A stretch of DNA of 55,413 nt, taken from contig CALRGR010000006.1 of the NCBI GenBank assembly GCA_943357985.1, forward strand, positions 1 to 55,413, in the 5' to 3' direction. Positions 45,676 through 55,386 of this stretch are shown piece after piece. A program made the position numbers and the translations under genes. This DNA comes from Candidatus Levybacteria bacterium GW2011_GWA1_37_16 (lineage in GTDB: Bacteria > Patescibacteriota > Microgenomatia > Levybacterales > UBA12049). Under the pieces are notes generated by a model. That model ran no database searches. It was given only the letters and a program-made list of their open reading frames with translations, and had not been told where the DNA came from. Every line of letters starts with the position of its first letter. Within the stretch, counting starts at the first letter, position 1.

Positions 45676-47118
45676 TTAAGTTTGGACATTGGGGTCAATA
45701 GGTCTACCCTTAATGAAGGTGATAGTTTTAGCTCCAGGGAATTTTACTTTAAAAAATAATTTGCCACCTTCTTCAGTTATTTTGAACGATGAACTACCGG
45801 CAGTATCTTCACTTGGAGCGATAATTGTCCCATAGCTTTCAGATATGAGACTGGCAATTCCTTTTTCGCTTTTTCCCGTACTGCATGAAATCAAAACAAT
45901 AGTGGGGTTATCAGTGAAATAACCAGAGTACTTTGCCATACGTTCTCTTTTAAAAACACTGTCAATAAAAAATTCAGGGTAGCTTAATCTTTGTTCGGAA
46001 GAGTCGTCCTTACCAAATTCTATAGTGTTTTTATCTCCATGTCCTCCTACAATTGCAAATGAAATTTTATGACTGTCTCCATATTTCCTAGACAATTTAT
46101 GTAGTCGTTTAACAATATCTAACTTACCATTTGTTTCAACCACCCGTAGCGAATACTTCCCTTTTAATTGTTTCCGCAGACTATTCAGTCCTTTTCTGGT
46201 CTCATAAAATGCTCCGTTATGATCAAAAGAGTTAAATAGAATTACTCCGTATGGGAGATCTGTTTTGTCTACTTCATCGTACTGGGCTATCAGCATTTCT
46301 TCAGGATAACGTGCAAAGTTGCATATTCCAAATTGTTTATTTAAAAGAGTGCCAATTCCTGGCCTTTTTTTTTCAAGACTAACCAAAGCATTAAGATTTT
46401 CACTCACAACGAATACACCAGGAGAAGAGTCAAGCCATCTATCAATCAACTCGCTAGAATCAATGCCTAAATTATTTAGCTTATCTCTAATAAATCTAAT
46501 GGCTATCTCCTGTCCATGTCCTTTATGGTAAAAAGCAACACTTAGATAGTGATCCATCATTTGAGTTAATGCTTCGTCTGCTTTTCCTGCAGTATCTTTA
46601 TCATCCGATGAACCTGCCATTTCCAAAGCAGCAAAAGTAACAATTGGACTCACGCCAGATTCCAAATAATTAAGTTTTAGAAGATTAAGATTCCGTACGA
46701 AAATTTCGGTTGCTTTTCTTTTATCCCTACCTTGTCCAAATGCTACGATAGCTTCGGCACACTGGTTTCGTGTTTTCAAAGTGTCCTTACCTACGGGATT
46801 AGATAAATGCGATTCAATTACATCTAGATTTTCTTCTACTAAATCCAACCCTAATAGGACTGAAGATTCCATTTTTGAATTTCTTTCTAAAATGTTAATA
46901 ACCTCAATGGCAGAATTAAAGTAATCATCTGTTCTCAAAGCTTGCGACAATAAACTTTTCTTGGAAGAGAAAGCAATATAAAGCCTTTCCGGATCCGGAC
47001 TACGGAGTGCGTTGCTGTGTAACTCGCTACTGAGTTCTTCAAATTCTGCTTCTGTAAAATTACTTACTGGTCCTTGCTGACCTGGAATACCATTTCCTTC
47101 ACCTTTAATCTCTGTCAT
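45676..47118 (-). CDS. Helical-repeat protein with caspase-like (clan CD) cysteine-peptidase-like C-terminus
   Basis: Putative His motif SFAIVGGHGD and Cys motif TIVLISCSTGKSEKG near the C-terminus. Confidence 0.55.
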   Translation of the reverse strand: MTEIKGEGNGIPGQQGPVSNFTEAEFEELSSELHSNALRSPDPERLYIAFSSKKSLLSQALRTDDYFNSAIEVINILERNSKMESSVLLGLDLVEENLDVIESHLSNPVGKDTLKTRNQCAEAIVAFGQGRDKRKATEIFVRNLNLLKLNYLESGVSPIVTFAALEMAGSSDDKDTAGKADEALTQMMDHYLSVAFYHKGHGQEIAIRFIRDKLNNLGIDSSELIDRWLDSSPGVFVVSENLNALVSLEKKRPGIGTLLNKQFGICNFARYPEEMLIAQYDEVDKTDLPYGVILFNSFDHNGAFYETRKGLNSLRKQLKGKYSLRVVETNGKLDIVKRLHKLSRKYGDSHKISFAIVGGHGDKNTIEFGKDDSSEQRLSYPEFFIDSVFKRERMAKYSGYFTDNPTIVLISCSTGKSEKGIASLISESYGTIIAPSEDTAGSSSFKITEEGGKLFFKVKFPGAKTITFIKGRPIDPNVQT

Positions 47119-47138
47119 ATATAATTTTCCTATTCTAG

Positions 47139-47211
47139 TGCGCCTGAAGGGATTTGAACCCCCAACCCCTTCGTCCGAAGCGAAGTGCTCTATCCATTGA
47201 GCTACAGGCGC
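47139..47211 (-). tRNA. tRNA-Arg (UCG)
   Basis: Anticodon loop CTTCGGA; acceptor GCGCCTG/CAGGCGC. Confidence 0.93.
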
Positions 47212-47264
47212 AAGCGAAGCTTATTGCCTCGATTTACTACTTATAGTATACTAAATTTCATAAT

Positions 47265-47337
47265 GGGCCGCTAGCTCAACTGGCAGAGCAATTCCCTCTT
47301 AAGGAATCGGTTCGGGGTCCGACTCCCCGGCGGCTCA
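47265..47337 (+). tRNA. tRNA-Lys (CUU)
   Basis: Anticodon loop CTCTTAA; acceptor GGGCCGC/GCGGCTC; T-loop TCCGACT. Confidence 0.88.
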
Positions 47338-47343
47338 CAGGAA

Positions 47344-48384
47344 TTAGCTGGTTATTTTGGAGAGATAGGGAATTTTGTGAACGACGTAGGCAATAATAAA
47401 GGATACTCCAGCAACAGACAAAAAGAATATAGGGTCAAACCATACCTGCCTGATTATCTGAGGGTCTGCTTGAAAAAAATGCACTCCAAATTTATACCAA
47501 ATAAATTCAAGCACTATTACGTGTATAAAGAAAACGAAAAATGATAATCTGGCCACAGTTTTAATTAAATTTAAATGCGGTAGGGCTTTATTAAATAAAT
47601 AATAAAGAATACTTCCTAAAACCGCCGTATATAAAAGTACGCTTGGCCTCCATTGAGAATAGAATTTTAAATAGTTGCTCGTTTTTAAATATCCACTTTG
47701 TCCCTCCATAAAGACGTATCCTGCAAGAAGGAAAGTAATAGCCAATAGCATAATCTTCCATTTTTTAATAAAGACAAGAATTATGTTCTGATGGTGCGAA
47801 GCTAAAGCTCCTAAGAGAAATATGTAAAAGTTAAGCATGGCGATAGTTACGGGATAAAAAAATGGAAGGGAATGAATGTAATAGTCTTGGTACAGAATGT
47901 AGACCTGAATTACGCCAAGAAGAAGTAGCACCCACTTGTCTGTAAGTATTTTGTAAAAAATATGGAAAAGCGGAAAGGCTATGTATAAAACTAGAAGTGA
48001 TGGGATAAAATATAATTGGTAAGACGCGCTCCCAAGACCCAGAGTAGTAAGGAAGTTTATATTGTGCTTGGTATATACAAAAAAATAATAAATAAAGCTC
48101 CAGAAAACATAAGGAATTAAAATTCTACCTAATCTCTTTTTAAGATACACAAAGTAGCTTATGTTGGCGGAGTAGTTTAGCTCAAGAACAAATCCTGAAA
48201 TCATAAAAAATAAAGGAACAGCAAAGCGACTAATTTGGTTTAGAAAAAGTGTCCATGGTACTTTTGTTATATCAAGGTGATTTGCCTCAAGAGTTCTGGT
48301 AGTCGTATGAATAAGAACAACTGCCAAAATTGAAATAAAACGTAAAATATCAATTGCTGGATTATATTGTTTTTGCTCCATCAT
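47344..48384 (-). CDS. Acyltransferase 3 family protein (likely start at second Met, 48381)
   Basis: YNPAIDILRFISILAVVLIHT; FAVPLFFMISGFVL. Confidence 0.9.
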   Translation of the reverse strand: MMEQKQYNPAIDILRFISILAVVLIHTTTRTLEANHLDITKVPWTLFLNQISRFAVPLFFMISGFVLELNYSANISYFVYLKKRLGRILIPYVFWSFIYYFFVYTKHNINFLTTLGLGSASYQLYFIPSLLVLYIAFPLFHIFYKILTDKWVLLLLGVIQVYILYQDYYIHSLPFFYPVTIAMLNFYIFLLGALASHHQNIILVFIKKWKIMLLAITFLLAGYVFMEGQSGYLKTSNYLKFYSQWRPSVLLYTAVLGSILYYLFNKALPHLNLIKTVARLSFFVFFIHVIVLEFIWYKFGVHFFQADPQIIRQVWFDPIFFLSVAGVSFIIAYVVHKIPYLSKITS

Positions 48385-48416
48385 TAAATTCTATCAGGTA
48401 GTAATTTAAAAATAAA

Positions 48417-49151
48417 TTAGGTAAATTTTGTAAGGTTGAAGGATTTTCTATGAAGCTTAGATAGGCCATGTTTTTTAATCGCTGCTTGATGAGCCTTAGT
48501 TCCATAGCCTTTATGCTTTCCGAATCCGTACTGAGGGTATCTTTTCGATAGTTTTCTCATAAGCTCATCTCTTTCAACTTTTGCAATAATTGAAGCTGCT
48601 GCTATTGAAATACTAATTCTGTCCCCTTTTATAATTGCTTTTTGATTTTTAAGCCCTATTCTTTTTACATATTTAATATGAAAGCCATCGACCAATAAAT
48701 AGTATTTAGTATTAGATAGTATGTATTTTGTATCTTTGTCTTTTTTATACTTACTACTTTCTACTTTATACATAATACTTGCGATAGCTTTTCTGAAAGC
48801 TATCCGAGTTGCTTTGCCTATGCCGACTCGATTTATAATCGGAACTCCAACTGTCGCGATTGAGTACGACGCGCAGGTGTTTTTAATTAATTCCGAAAGT
48901 TTTTCTCGAGCACTTGGCTTCAAAAGCTTTGAATCATTAATTCCAAAACCATTTATCTCACCCGTCTCAGACTTAAAAACAACTGCTGCTACTGTTACAG
49001 GGCCTGCAAATGCGCCCCTGCCAACTTCATCTACGCCAATGATATATTTATTCCCCTTATTCCATAATTTGGTTTCTTCGGAGAAATTTGGTAAAATCAC
49101 AAACCTATTATACAGATTTGATTTGACAGCTATATGCTTATTTGCTAGCAT
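48417..49151 (-). CDS. rnhB: Ribonuclease HII
   Basis: YIIGVDEVGRGAFAGPVTVAAVVF; INDSKLLKPSAREKL; KGDRISISIAAASIIAKVERD. Confidence 0.95.
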   Translation of the reverse strand: MLANKHIAVKSNLYNRFVILPNFSEETKLWNKGNKYIIGVDEVGRGAFAGPVTVAAVVFKSETGEINGFGINDSKLLKPSAREKLSELIKNTCASYSIATVGVPIINRVGIGKATRIAFRKAIASIMYKVESSKYKKDKDTKYILSNTKYYLLVDGFHIKYVKRIGLKNQKAIIKGDRISISIAAASIIAKVERDELMRKLSKRYPQYGFGKHKGYGTKAHQAAIKKHGLSKLHRKSFNLTKFT

Positions 49152-49567
49152 TTTATTTATCTATGAAAACAATCTTAAGAAATACAGCAACTTATGGCCT
49201 TGGTCTTTTCTTTCTAGGTTTGATTGACGAAGGTTTAGTAATCCAAGGAGGAGTAGGTACTTATGTGGTAGGCGGGCTTGCTCTATGTCTGCTTTTTATG
49301 ATTGTGAAACCAATTCTTAACATTTTATCCCTGCCGCTTAATCTTATTACTCTTGGCCTTTTCTCTTTTCTGACAAATACTATAATTTTATATCTGGCTA
49401 CGGTATTTGTGCCTCAAATAAGAATTATGGCCTTTACTTTTTCAGGGGCTAGTTTTTCAGGTTTTATAATTCCTTCACTTTCCTTCAATACATTCTTTGC
49501 TTTTGTTGTATCAGCAGGGCTTTTGGCTCTTATTGTAGGATTTATATCATGGTTAACAAAAAGGTAG
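49142..49567 (+). CDS. Phage-holin-like 4-TM protein (PF04020 type), likely start at 49163
   Basis: IVKPILNILSLPLNLITLGLFSFLTNTIILYL. Confidence 0.85.
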   Translation: MLAFYLSMKTILRNTATYGLGLFFLGLIDEGLVIQGGVGTYVVGGLALCLLFMIVKPILNILSLPLNLITLGLFSFLTNTIILYLATVFVPQIRIMAFTFSGASFSGFIIPSLSFNTFFAFVVSAGLLALIVGFISWLTKR

Positions 49568-50499
49568 TTTGTTTAGGAGGCGGCGTAGGGACCGCAAATT
49601 TACTTTCCGGAATAAAAGATGAGTTTTCAGATATTAATGTTGTGGTTTCCGTTGCGGATGACGGAGGTTCTGCCGGAAGGCTTAGGAGATATTACAAGAT
49701 TCCTCCAACAGGAGACATTGTTAACTGTATGATTGCCTTATCGGATGCAGATAAAGTAATGTTGGATCTTTTAAAATTTAGATTCCCCGGAGAAAGATAT
49801 GGCCCTGATAACATTTTGCCGGGTCAAAAAATTGCAAATCTTATGTTTGCCGCTTTGATGCTTAACGCAAATAATATTAGTGAAGCAATTGGCAAGATGA
49901 AGGAAGTTTTCCAAGTTAAAGCAAATATTTATCCGTCCGCTCTTACAAAGATTTCCTTAAGAGCAAAGACTTCAACCGGACATATTGTAAGACGTGAAGA
50001 AAACATAGATATGGGACGCTTCAAAGGCCGGATTAAGAGATTATATATTTATCCTCAAAATCCAAAAGTTGATGTTAGGGCTATTGAAGCAATTAAAGAA
50101 GCAGATGTTATTATTGCAGGCCCCGGTGATTTGTATACTACAATTCTTCCAACAATTATTATTCCAAAAATAGCCGAAGAACTTAAAAAATCAAAAGCAA
50201 AAAAAATATTTGTTGTAAACGTAGCTAACAAATTCTTTGAAACTCCAAATTACTCTGTTTCCGACTTTATTGCCGCTATTAAAAAACACTGTGGATTTCA
50301 GCCCTTTGACACATTTCTTATAAATAACAATGTAGAGTACAAAATTCCTGATGGGTTTAGAAAAGAGTATTCCATAGCACCTTTAAGTAAGGATAAAAAC
50401 ATTGCCGTTGATTGTGTCTACAGAGATTTAATTAACGAAGAGTTTCCTATATACCACAGCTCCAAGAAACTTGCCAAAGCTATAGTTGAATATATATAA
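49549..50499 (+). CDS. yvcK: YvcK/CofD-like gluconeogenesis factor
   Basis: VCLGGGVGTANLLSGIK; SVADDGGSAGRLRRYY; ADVIIAGPGDLYTTILP. Confidence 0.93.
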   Translation: MVNKKVVCLGGGVGTANLLSGIKDEFSDINVVVSVADDGGSAGRLRRYYKIPPTGDIVNCMIALSDADKVMLDLLKFRFPGERYGPDNILPGQKIANLMFAALMLNANNISEAIGKMKEVFQVKANIYPSALTKISLRAKTSTGHIVRREENIDMGRFKGRIKRLYIYPQNPKVDVRAIEAIKEADVIIAGPGDLYTTILPTIIIPKIAEELKKSKAKKIFVVNVANKFFETPNYSVSDFIAAIKKHCGFQPFDTFLINNNVEYKIPDGFRKEYSIAPLSKDKNIAVDCVYRDLINEEFPIYHSSKKLAKAIVEYI

Positions 50500-50507
50500 T
50501 AGAGAAG

Positions 50508-50723
50508 ATGTTGTTTACCATTATATTGCAGATTATAGTTTCCGCCCTTCTCATAGGCGCAGTTTTGCTTCAAAGTCAAAGCGGAGGCTTGTCTACTGCC
50601 TTTGGTGGAGGAGGAGAATTTTATAGAAGCAGAAGAAGTCTGGAAAAGTTTCTGTATGCGGCAACTATAGTTTTGGCTGCGGTTTTTGGACTCTTATCTG
50701 TTATTCTCCTTATCCCCCGATAA
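50508..50723 (+). CDS. secG: Preprotein translocase subunit SecG
   Basis: ALLIGAVLLQSQSGGLSTAFGGGGEFYRSRRSLEKFLY. Confidence 0.93.
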   Translation: MLFTIILQIIVSALLIGAVLLQSQSGGLSTAFGGGGEFYRSRRSLEKFLYAATIVLAAVFGLLSVILLIPR

Positions 50724-52101
50724 CCTTGTTTTTATGATTTTCTTTAAAAGAAAAAGACTTATAATTTGGCTGCTTAAGGCATATATTAAAAAGCATGGCA
50801 AGACAATTATTTTCTTTTTTGTGGCAGGGATTTTTGTTTTTTCTTTTCTTTTCTTAACCAAAGATATTTTTATTGGTAAAGTTCCTTTTGTACAAAAACA
50901 AACAGTAGGCCTTGTGGGTTCATATGACATCAATAGTTTGCCTGCCGAAATTCTTCTTAGTGTATCCAAAGGGTTAACTACCGTAGATAATAAGGGAAAT
51001 ATTTCTCCTTCTTTGGCGTCTTTCTGGAAAATTGAAGATAATGGAAGAAAATATACATTTAGACTTATTAAAAATGTTGTTTTTAGCGATGGAGAAAAAT
51101 TTACCTCAAAAAGCATAAATTATGGATTTTCAAATGTTAGCACACAAAGACCCGATGATTATACGATTGTCTTTAGGTTAAAAGATAATTATTCTCCGTT
51201 TCTAGTCACCGTTTCAAGGCCTATATTTAAAAAAGGTTTTGTTGGCATTGGTGATTATAAAATAAAAAACATAAACCTGAATGGAAGTTTTGTGGAAAGC
51301 CTGTCACTTTCTTCAAATAAAGATAAGTATGGAAGCATTTCGTATCAATTTTACCCTACTCAGGCGTCGCTTAAGACAGCGTATGTGCTGGGAGAAGTTT
51401 CTCAGGTAAAAGGGCTTACCGATTTGAAATTTAAAAACTCATCTTTTTCTTCTTTTAAAAGTACAAAGGTAACAAGGGCAATAGACAACACTAAGCTTGT
51501 TTCTCTTTTTTATAATACAAAAGATGGCACACTATCGGATAACAGAGTGAGAAAAGCTCTAACTTACGCTTTGCCGGATTCATTTCCTATGGGTCTTAGG
51601 AATTCAAGTCCCTTTCCGCCAGATTCATGGGCAAGAGCCGAATCTGCGGTTTCGGAAATAAGACAGGATTATAATCATTCCAAACTTCTTTTATCTGAGT
51701 CTCAAACTGCAAGTGATGGTGCTAAGCTTTCTTTTGAAATAAAAACCCTTCCTCAGTATGAAGATGCTGCAAAAATTATCGTTGATTCTTGGAAAAAACT
51801 GGATGTCAACGCAACAGTTAAAGTAGTTGATTCAATTCCATCTTCTTTTCAAATTTTTCTGGGAGATTTTAATCTTTCAAAAGACCCGGATGAATATCCC
51901 CTTTGGCATTCATCTCAACCCAATAATATAACAAGATATAAAAACTTGAGGATAGATAAGCTTTTAGAAGATGGAAGAAAAGAAGTAAGTATAGAAGAAA
52001 GAAAAAAGATTTACTCTAGTTTTGAAAAATATATTCTGGATGACTCCCCTGCTTCATTCCTCTATCTTCCCTACAGCTTTGATGTTGTCCGGTCTAATTA
52101 A
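50686..52101 (+). CDS. Extracellular solute-binding protein family 5 (peptide-type), likely start MIFFKRKR
   Basis: LLSVSKGLTTVDNKGNISPSLASFWKIEDNGRKYTFRLIKNVVFSDGEKF; RVRKALTYALP-like. Confidence 0.88.
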   Translation: MDSYLLFSLSPDNLVFMIFFKRKRLIIWLLKAYIKKHGKTIIFFFVAGIFVFSFLFLTKDIFIGKVPFVQKQTVGLVGSYDINSLPAEILLSVSKGLTTVDNKGNISPSLASFWKIEDNGRKYTFRLIKNVVFSDGEKFTSKSINYGFSNVSTQRPDDYTIVFRLKDNYSPFLVTVSRPIFKKGFVGIGDYKIKNINLNGSFVESLSLSSNKDKYGSISYQFYPTQASLKTAYVLGEVSQVKGLTDLKFKNSSFSSFKSTKVTRAIDNTKLVSLFYNTKDGTLSDNRVRKALTYALPDSFPMGLRNSSPFPPDSWARAESAVSEIRQDYNHSKLLLSESQTASDGAKLSFEIKTLPQYEDAAKIIVDSWKKLDVNATVKVVDSIPSSFQIFLGDFNLSKDPDEYPLWHSSQPNNITRYKNLRIDKLLEDGRKEVSIEERKKIYSSFEKYILDDSPASFLYLPYSFDVVRSN

Positions 52102-53380
52102 GGTTACCATTCATTGCCTTGGAGCGGAGTTTTCTATGATATGTTATTGCAAATCTGTGTGCTTCATCTCTAATTTTCATAACTAGGTTTAAAGGGTCGG
52201 ACCCTCTAGGTAAAGAAATTTCCTGTAAGTCTGGGGTAATAATGGTTTCAAGTCTTTTAGCAAGTCCAATAATTGGAACGTCGACGCCCGACTCCTCGAT
52301 TGCCTTTTTTGCGGCAGAAACTTGACCTTTCCCTCCGTCTATAATAATCAGTCCCGGCATTGCCCAGTCTTTTCTCGCAAATCTTCTTTTCAAAACTTCC
52401 TGCATCATTGCAAAATCATTAGGGCCCAGAGTTCTTTTTATTTTAAATCTTCTGTACTCGGAAGTATTTTTTGTGCCGTTTTCAAATACAACCATAGAGC
52501 CTGTTGCCAATTTTCCGGAAATGTTTGATATGTCGTAGCACTCTATTCTCTGAACACTCTTAACTCCCACACCTTTTTCATTTAAGACAGTCCTTAAGGA
52601 GGTCATTTCCTTATTTCTGAGATCTTCTTCAAGGTTAGGATTAATTTCATAGTCAAAAGGTTTATGAGACTCGCTTGTGACAAATTTAATTGCGTCGATT
52701 TTCCGCTGGATCTCACCTGCTTTTTCAAACTCGTCAAGATTGCTTAATCGGTTTCTCTCTTTCTCAAGCCCAGCAATTACTTTCCTTGTGTTTCCTTTTA
52801 AGAAATCTATGATTCTCCTAATATTTTTTTTATATTCATTGAGCTGGAGATCTAAAAGCAACGGAGGACATGGACAAAGACGCAAATGGTTATAAAGACA
52901 CATTTTTTTAGGATGGTTAATAACCGATTGATAAGGAAAAATTTTCCTTATGGTTTTTAATACCAAGCGTACAGATGATGCACTTGGGAAACGGCCAAAG
53001 TAAATAGATTTTTTATCATCCTCTTTTCTTGATATTAAAACAGCAGGATATTTATCTTTAACATTTACTCTAATAAGAGGATAAGTCTTATCATCTAACA
53101 GTTTTATATTATAAAATGGTTTGAACTGTTGAACCATATCTGCTTCAAGCAGGAATGACTCAATTTCCGATTGAGTTTTTATAACCTTAATTTTGCTTAT
53201 TTTTGAAACCAGTTGTTTGGTTTTATATCCTAAATCTGAAGAGTTTGAAAAATAAGAAGAGACTCTGCTTTTAAGATTCTTTGCCTTACCAATATAAAGA
53301 ACATCACTCTTTTTGCTTAAAAAGATGTAAATGCCCGGACTTTGAGGTAATAATAAATATGAAAGTCGTGAATATAACAA
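52094..53380 (-). CDS. uvrC: Excinuclease ABC subunit C, without C-terminal HhH domain
   Basis: LPQSPGIYIFLSKKSDVLYIGKAKNLKSRVSSYF; UVR motif; IIIDGGKGQVSAAKKAI. Confidence 0.93.
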   Translation of the reverse strand: MLYSRLSYLLLPQSPGIYIFLSKKSDVLYIGKAKNLKSRVSSYFSNSSDLGYKTKQLVSKISKIKVIKTQSEIESFLLEADMVQQFKPFYNIKLLDDKTYPLIRVNVKDKYPAVLISRKEDDKKSIYFGRFPSASSVRLVLKTIRKIFPYQSVINHPKKMCLYNHLRLCPCPPLLLDLQLNEYKKNIRRIIDFLKGNTRKVIAGLEKERNRLSNLDEFEKAGEIQRKIDAIKFVTSESHKPFDYEINPNLEEDLRNKEMTSLRTVLNEKGVGVKSVQRIECYDISNISGKLATGSMVVFENGTKNTSEYRRFKIKRTLGPNDFAMMQEVLKRRFARKDWAMPGLIIIDGGKGQVSAAKKAIEESGVDVPIIGLAKRLETIITPDLQEISLPRGSDPLNLVMKIRDEAHRFAITYHRKLRSKAMNGNLN

Positions 53381-55139
53381 TTAAAGCACCCCCTACGGCC
53401 AAAAGCTGAACTTTTGAGAAATTAAACGGAGATATTAAAATTTTTGCCGTAATGACTTTTTGGCCGATTGTGATTGTAACCTGGTCTTGCCTATTTGTCA
53501 AAAGAGATGGAGTAGTGAATTTAAGAGGTATAGAAATGTTTCCATAAGGAGGGATTGAATCTATGCTAATTTCTTGGTTTTGAGGTTCTAATATATCCGT
53601 CTCTACTTTAATAGTCTGAGGTTGGGATATCTGACCTCCCTCATTTTTTATTATAATTTGTCCGTAAACAGGTGCCCAAGGAAAAGCAGACTTTGTGATC
53701 TCTAAGTCTGTTTTAAAGGTTGAAAGAGTTTCGTCAAGGTGGGTATCAACATTTACCAACACGTCTTTTTTATTTTCTTGTCCGGGTAGTTTATATCCTC
53801 CTGCCGGAACAGGATAACCGCTGTCTTTACCTTTTATAACAAAAGCTAAATGGTCAAAATCCAAAACATTAAAATAGTCAACCCCTCCGGTTGTTTTTCC
53901 CCAAGTGGGATCAACCATAATCCAAGTTTTTCTATCATTATCATAATACTCAGGCCACGCATGCAAGATATCCTTTACAAGCGACAATGGTCTCTCCCGT
54001 GAGTTTTCGGTGAAAGCATATCCATCTACTTCTCTGGCCGGAATTCCTGCTGCACGTGAAAGTGCTATGAAAAGATCATTAAACTCAAGGCAAACAGCAG
54101 ACGTAGGTTCATCCAACACTTTTTGGGCTCCAAGCCTAGGCTTATTAGTTGTTACTCTTGAAAAATCATAGCTTAAAGTTTTTACGACGTAGTTGTAAAT
54201 TGCCTGAGGAGTTTTAAGATTATTTGCCAGTTTTTTTATTTGTATATTGTCTGATTGCCAGAAAGGCTGCGGTTTTAAATATTCTGCTTTTAAGCTTTCA
54301 GATAATTCTTCCGGGCGGGAAATCAAACTTACTTTAGCTTTGCCTTTTACATGTACATCTAATTTCTGAGAAGCTGAGAGTACATACTCTGCTAGCCAAT
54401 TTCCATCCGAATCAACTCTGACGTTTACAGGAGCAGGTATCATCTGATTAATTTCGCTGTCTTGATAATTTGTATTTGGGGGAAGCGCAATTTCTGTTTT
54501 AATTTTAAAAAGATTGTTATTGTATAGATGATAAGTTAGGTCAAAAGAATAAACCTGGTAGTCTCCATATGCAATATAAACTCCTGATTTTCCCAAAGTC
54601 TCTTTAGTAAAGGTTAAGTTACTAGATGTTGAGTTGATAACTGCCGGCTTTATATAAGCTGGTGCTCCAAGCGCTGAGGGAGTAATTACGTTAACGCTAA
54701 AGACAGAAAAATCGTTTTGATTTGAAAGTCCCGGAATGTTTACTTCAAGAATCCTTCCTAGATTTTCAGCAATTCCCTGTGTATCAAAAGATAAATTAAA
54801 AGTTAATTTTTGCTCCAGACCAACAACTCTTTGGTTAAATGGAATGCCAACGGTTGTTCCCCTTGTATCCTTTGTAATGTCTGGTTTTATCTCACCTTCT
54901 GCGTCAGATGCTTTGATGTTTTCTATATCTGTCACGCCAAGTTGGATCTTATAATAAGAGGCGTAGTAGTTAGTGGTTTTGTTTGTTAGGATAACTTTGA
55001 AATTTACGCGAGCATTGCCATTTTGAGAGATGTTATAAGAGATAGAGTAATTGGTTGAGAAATTTTCCTCTGCATAAGCATTGCGGACAGAAAAAAAGAA
55101 AATAATTACAACAAAAAGAAGAAATAATATTTTTTTCAT
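53304..55139 (-). CDS. Secreted transglutaminase-like protein with C-terminal TM
   Basis: SAVCLEFNDLFIALSRAAGIPAREVDGYAF; HAWPEYYDNDRKTWIMVDPTWG. Confidence 0.9.
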   Translation of the reverse strand: MKKILFLLFVVIIFFFSVRNAYAEENFSTNYSISYNISQNGNARVNFKVILTNKTTNYYASYYKIQLGVTDIENIKASDAEGEIKPDITKDTRGTTVGIPFNQRVVGLEQKLTFNLSFDTQGIAENLGRILEVNIPGLSNQNDFSVFSVNVITPSALGAPAYIKPAVINSTSSNLTFTKETLGKSGVYIAYGDYQVYSFDLTYHLYNNNLFKIKTEIALPPNTNYQDSEINQMIPAPVNVRVDSDGNWLAEYVLSASQKLDVHVKGKAKVSLISRPEELSESLKAEYLKPQPFWQSDNIQIKKLANNLKTPQAIYNYVVKTLSYDFSRVTTNKPRLGAQKVLDEPTSAVCLEFNDLFIALSRAAGIPAREVDGYAFTENSRERPLSLVKDILHAWPEYYDNDRKTWIMVDPTWGKTTGGVDYFNVLDFDHLAFVIKGKDSGYPVPAGGYKLPGQENKKDVLVNVDTHLDETLSTFKTDLEITKSAFPWAPVYGQIIIKNEGGQISQPQTIKVETDILEPQNQEISIDSIPPYGNISIPLKFTTPSLLTNRQDQVTITIGQKVITAKILISPFNFSKVQLLAVGGALIVIFTTFIFIITSKSGHLHLFKQKE

Positions 55140-55311
55140 TTATAGCTTATTATACATATCTTATCCGGAGCCCCACAACTTCCCTTTCCGCAGCGGACTT
55201 GTAGAGCATGCGAATGATAGTAATTAAGCCTCTTATAATCCTGAAGTATAGTTTTCTGAAGGGAAAGAAATATAATTTTGATACAAAAATTTTCTAATTT
55301 ATTAGGGCACC

Positions 55312-55320
55312 TTATCCACA
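55312..55320 (+). other. Single perfect DnaA-box-like 9-mer TTATCCACA
   Basis: Exact consensus match. Confidence 0.4.
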
Positions 55321-55340
55321 AAAAACTTCCCTACATATAA

Positions 55341-55374
55341 ATATTCCATTTTGGCATATTCCATTGTGGAATAT
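55341..55374. promoter_or_regulatory. Operator candidate: three ATATTCCA half-sites, two forming ATATTCCA-ttg-TGGAATAT
   Basis: Half-sites at 55341-55348, 55356-55363 and 55367-55374 (inverted). Confidence 0.6.
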
Positions 55375-55386
55375 AATATTAATTTA

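Larger units (their letters stand above)
45640..47162 (-). mobile_element. Candidate integrase-less single-gene element inserted at tRNA-Arg
   Basis: Bounded by tRNA-Arg 3' end and its displaced copy; one ORF fills it. Confidence 0.6.

Noticed and set aside
55312-55320. Replication origin
   Set aside because: Only one perfect DnaA box, no dnaA/dnaN recognisable, no box cluster.
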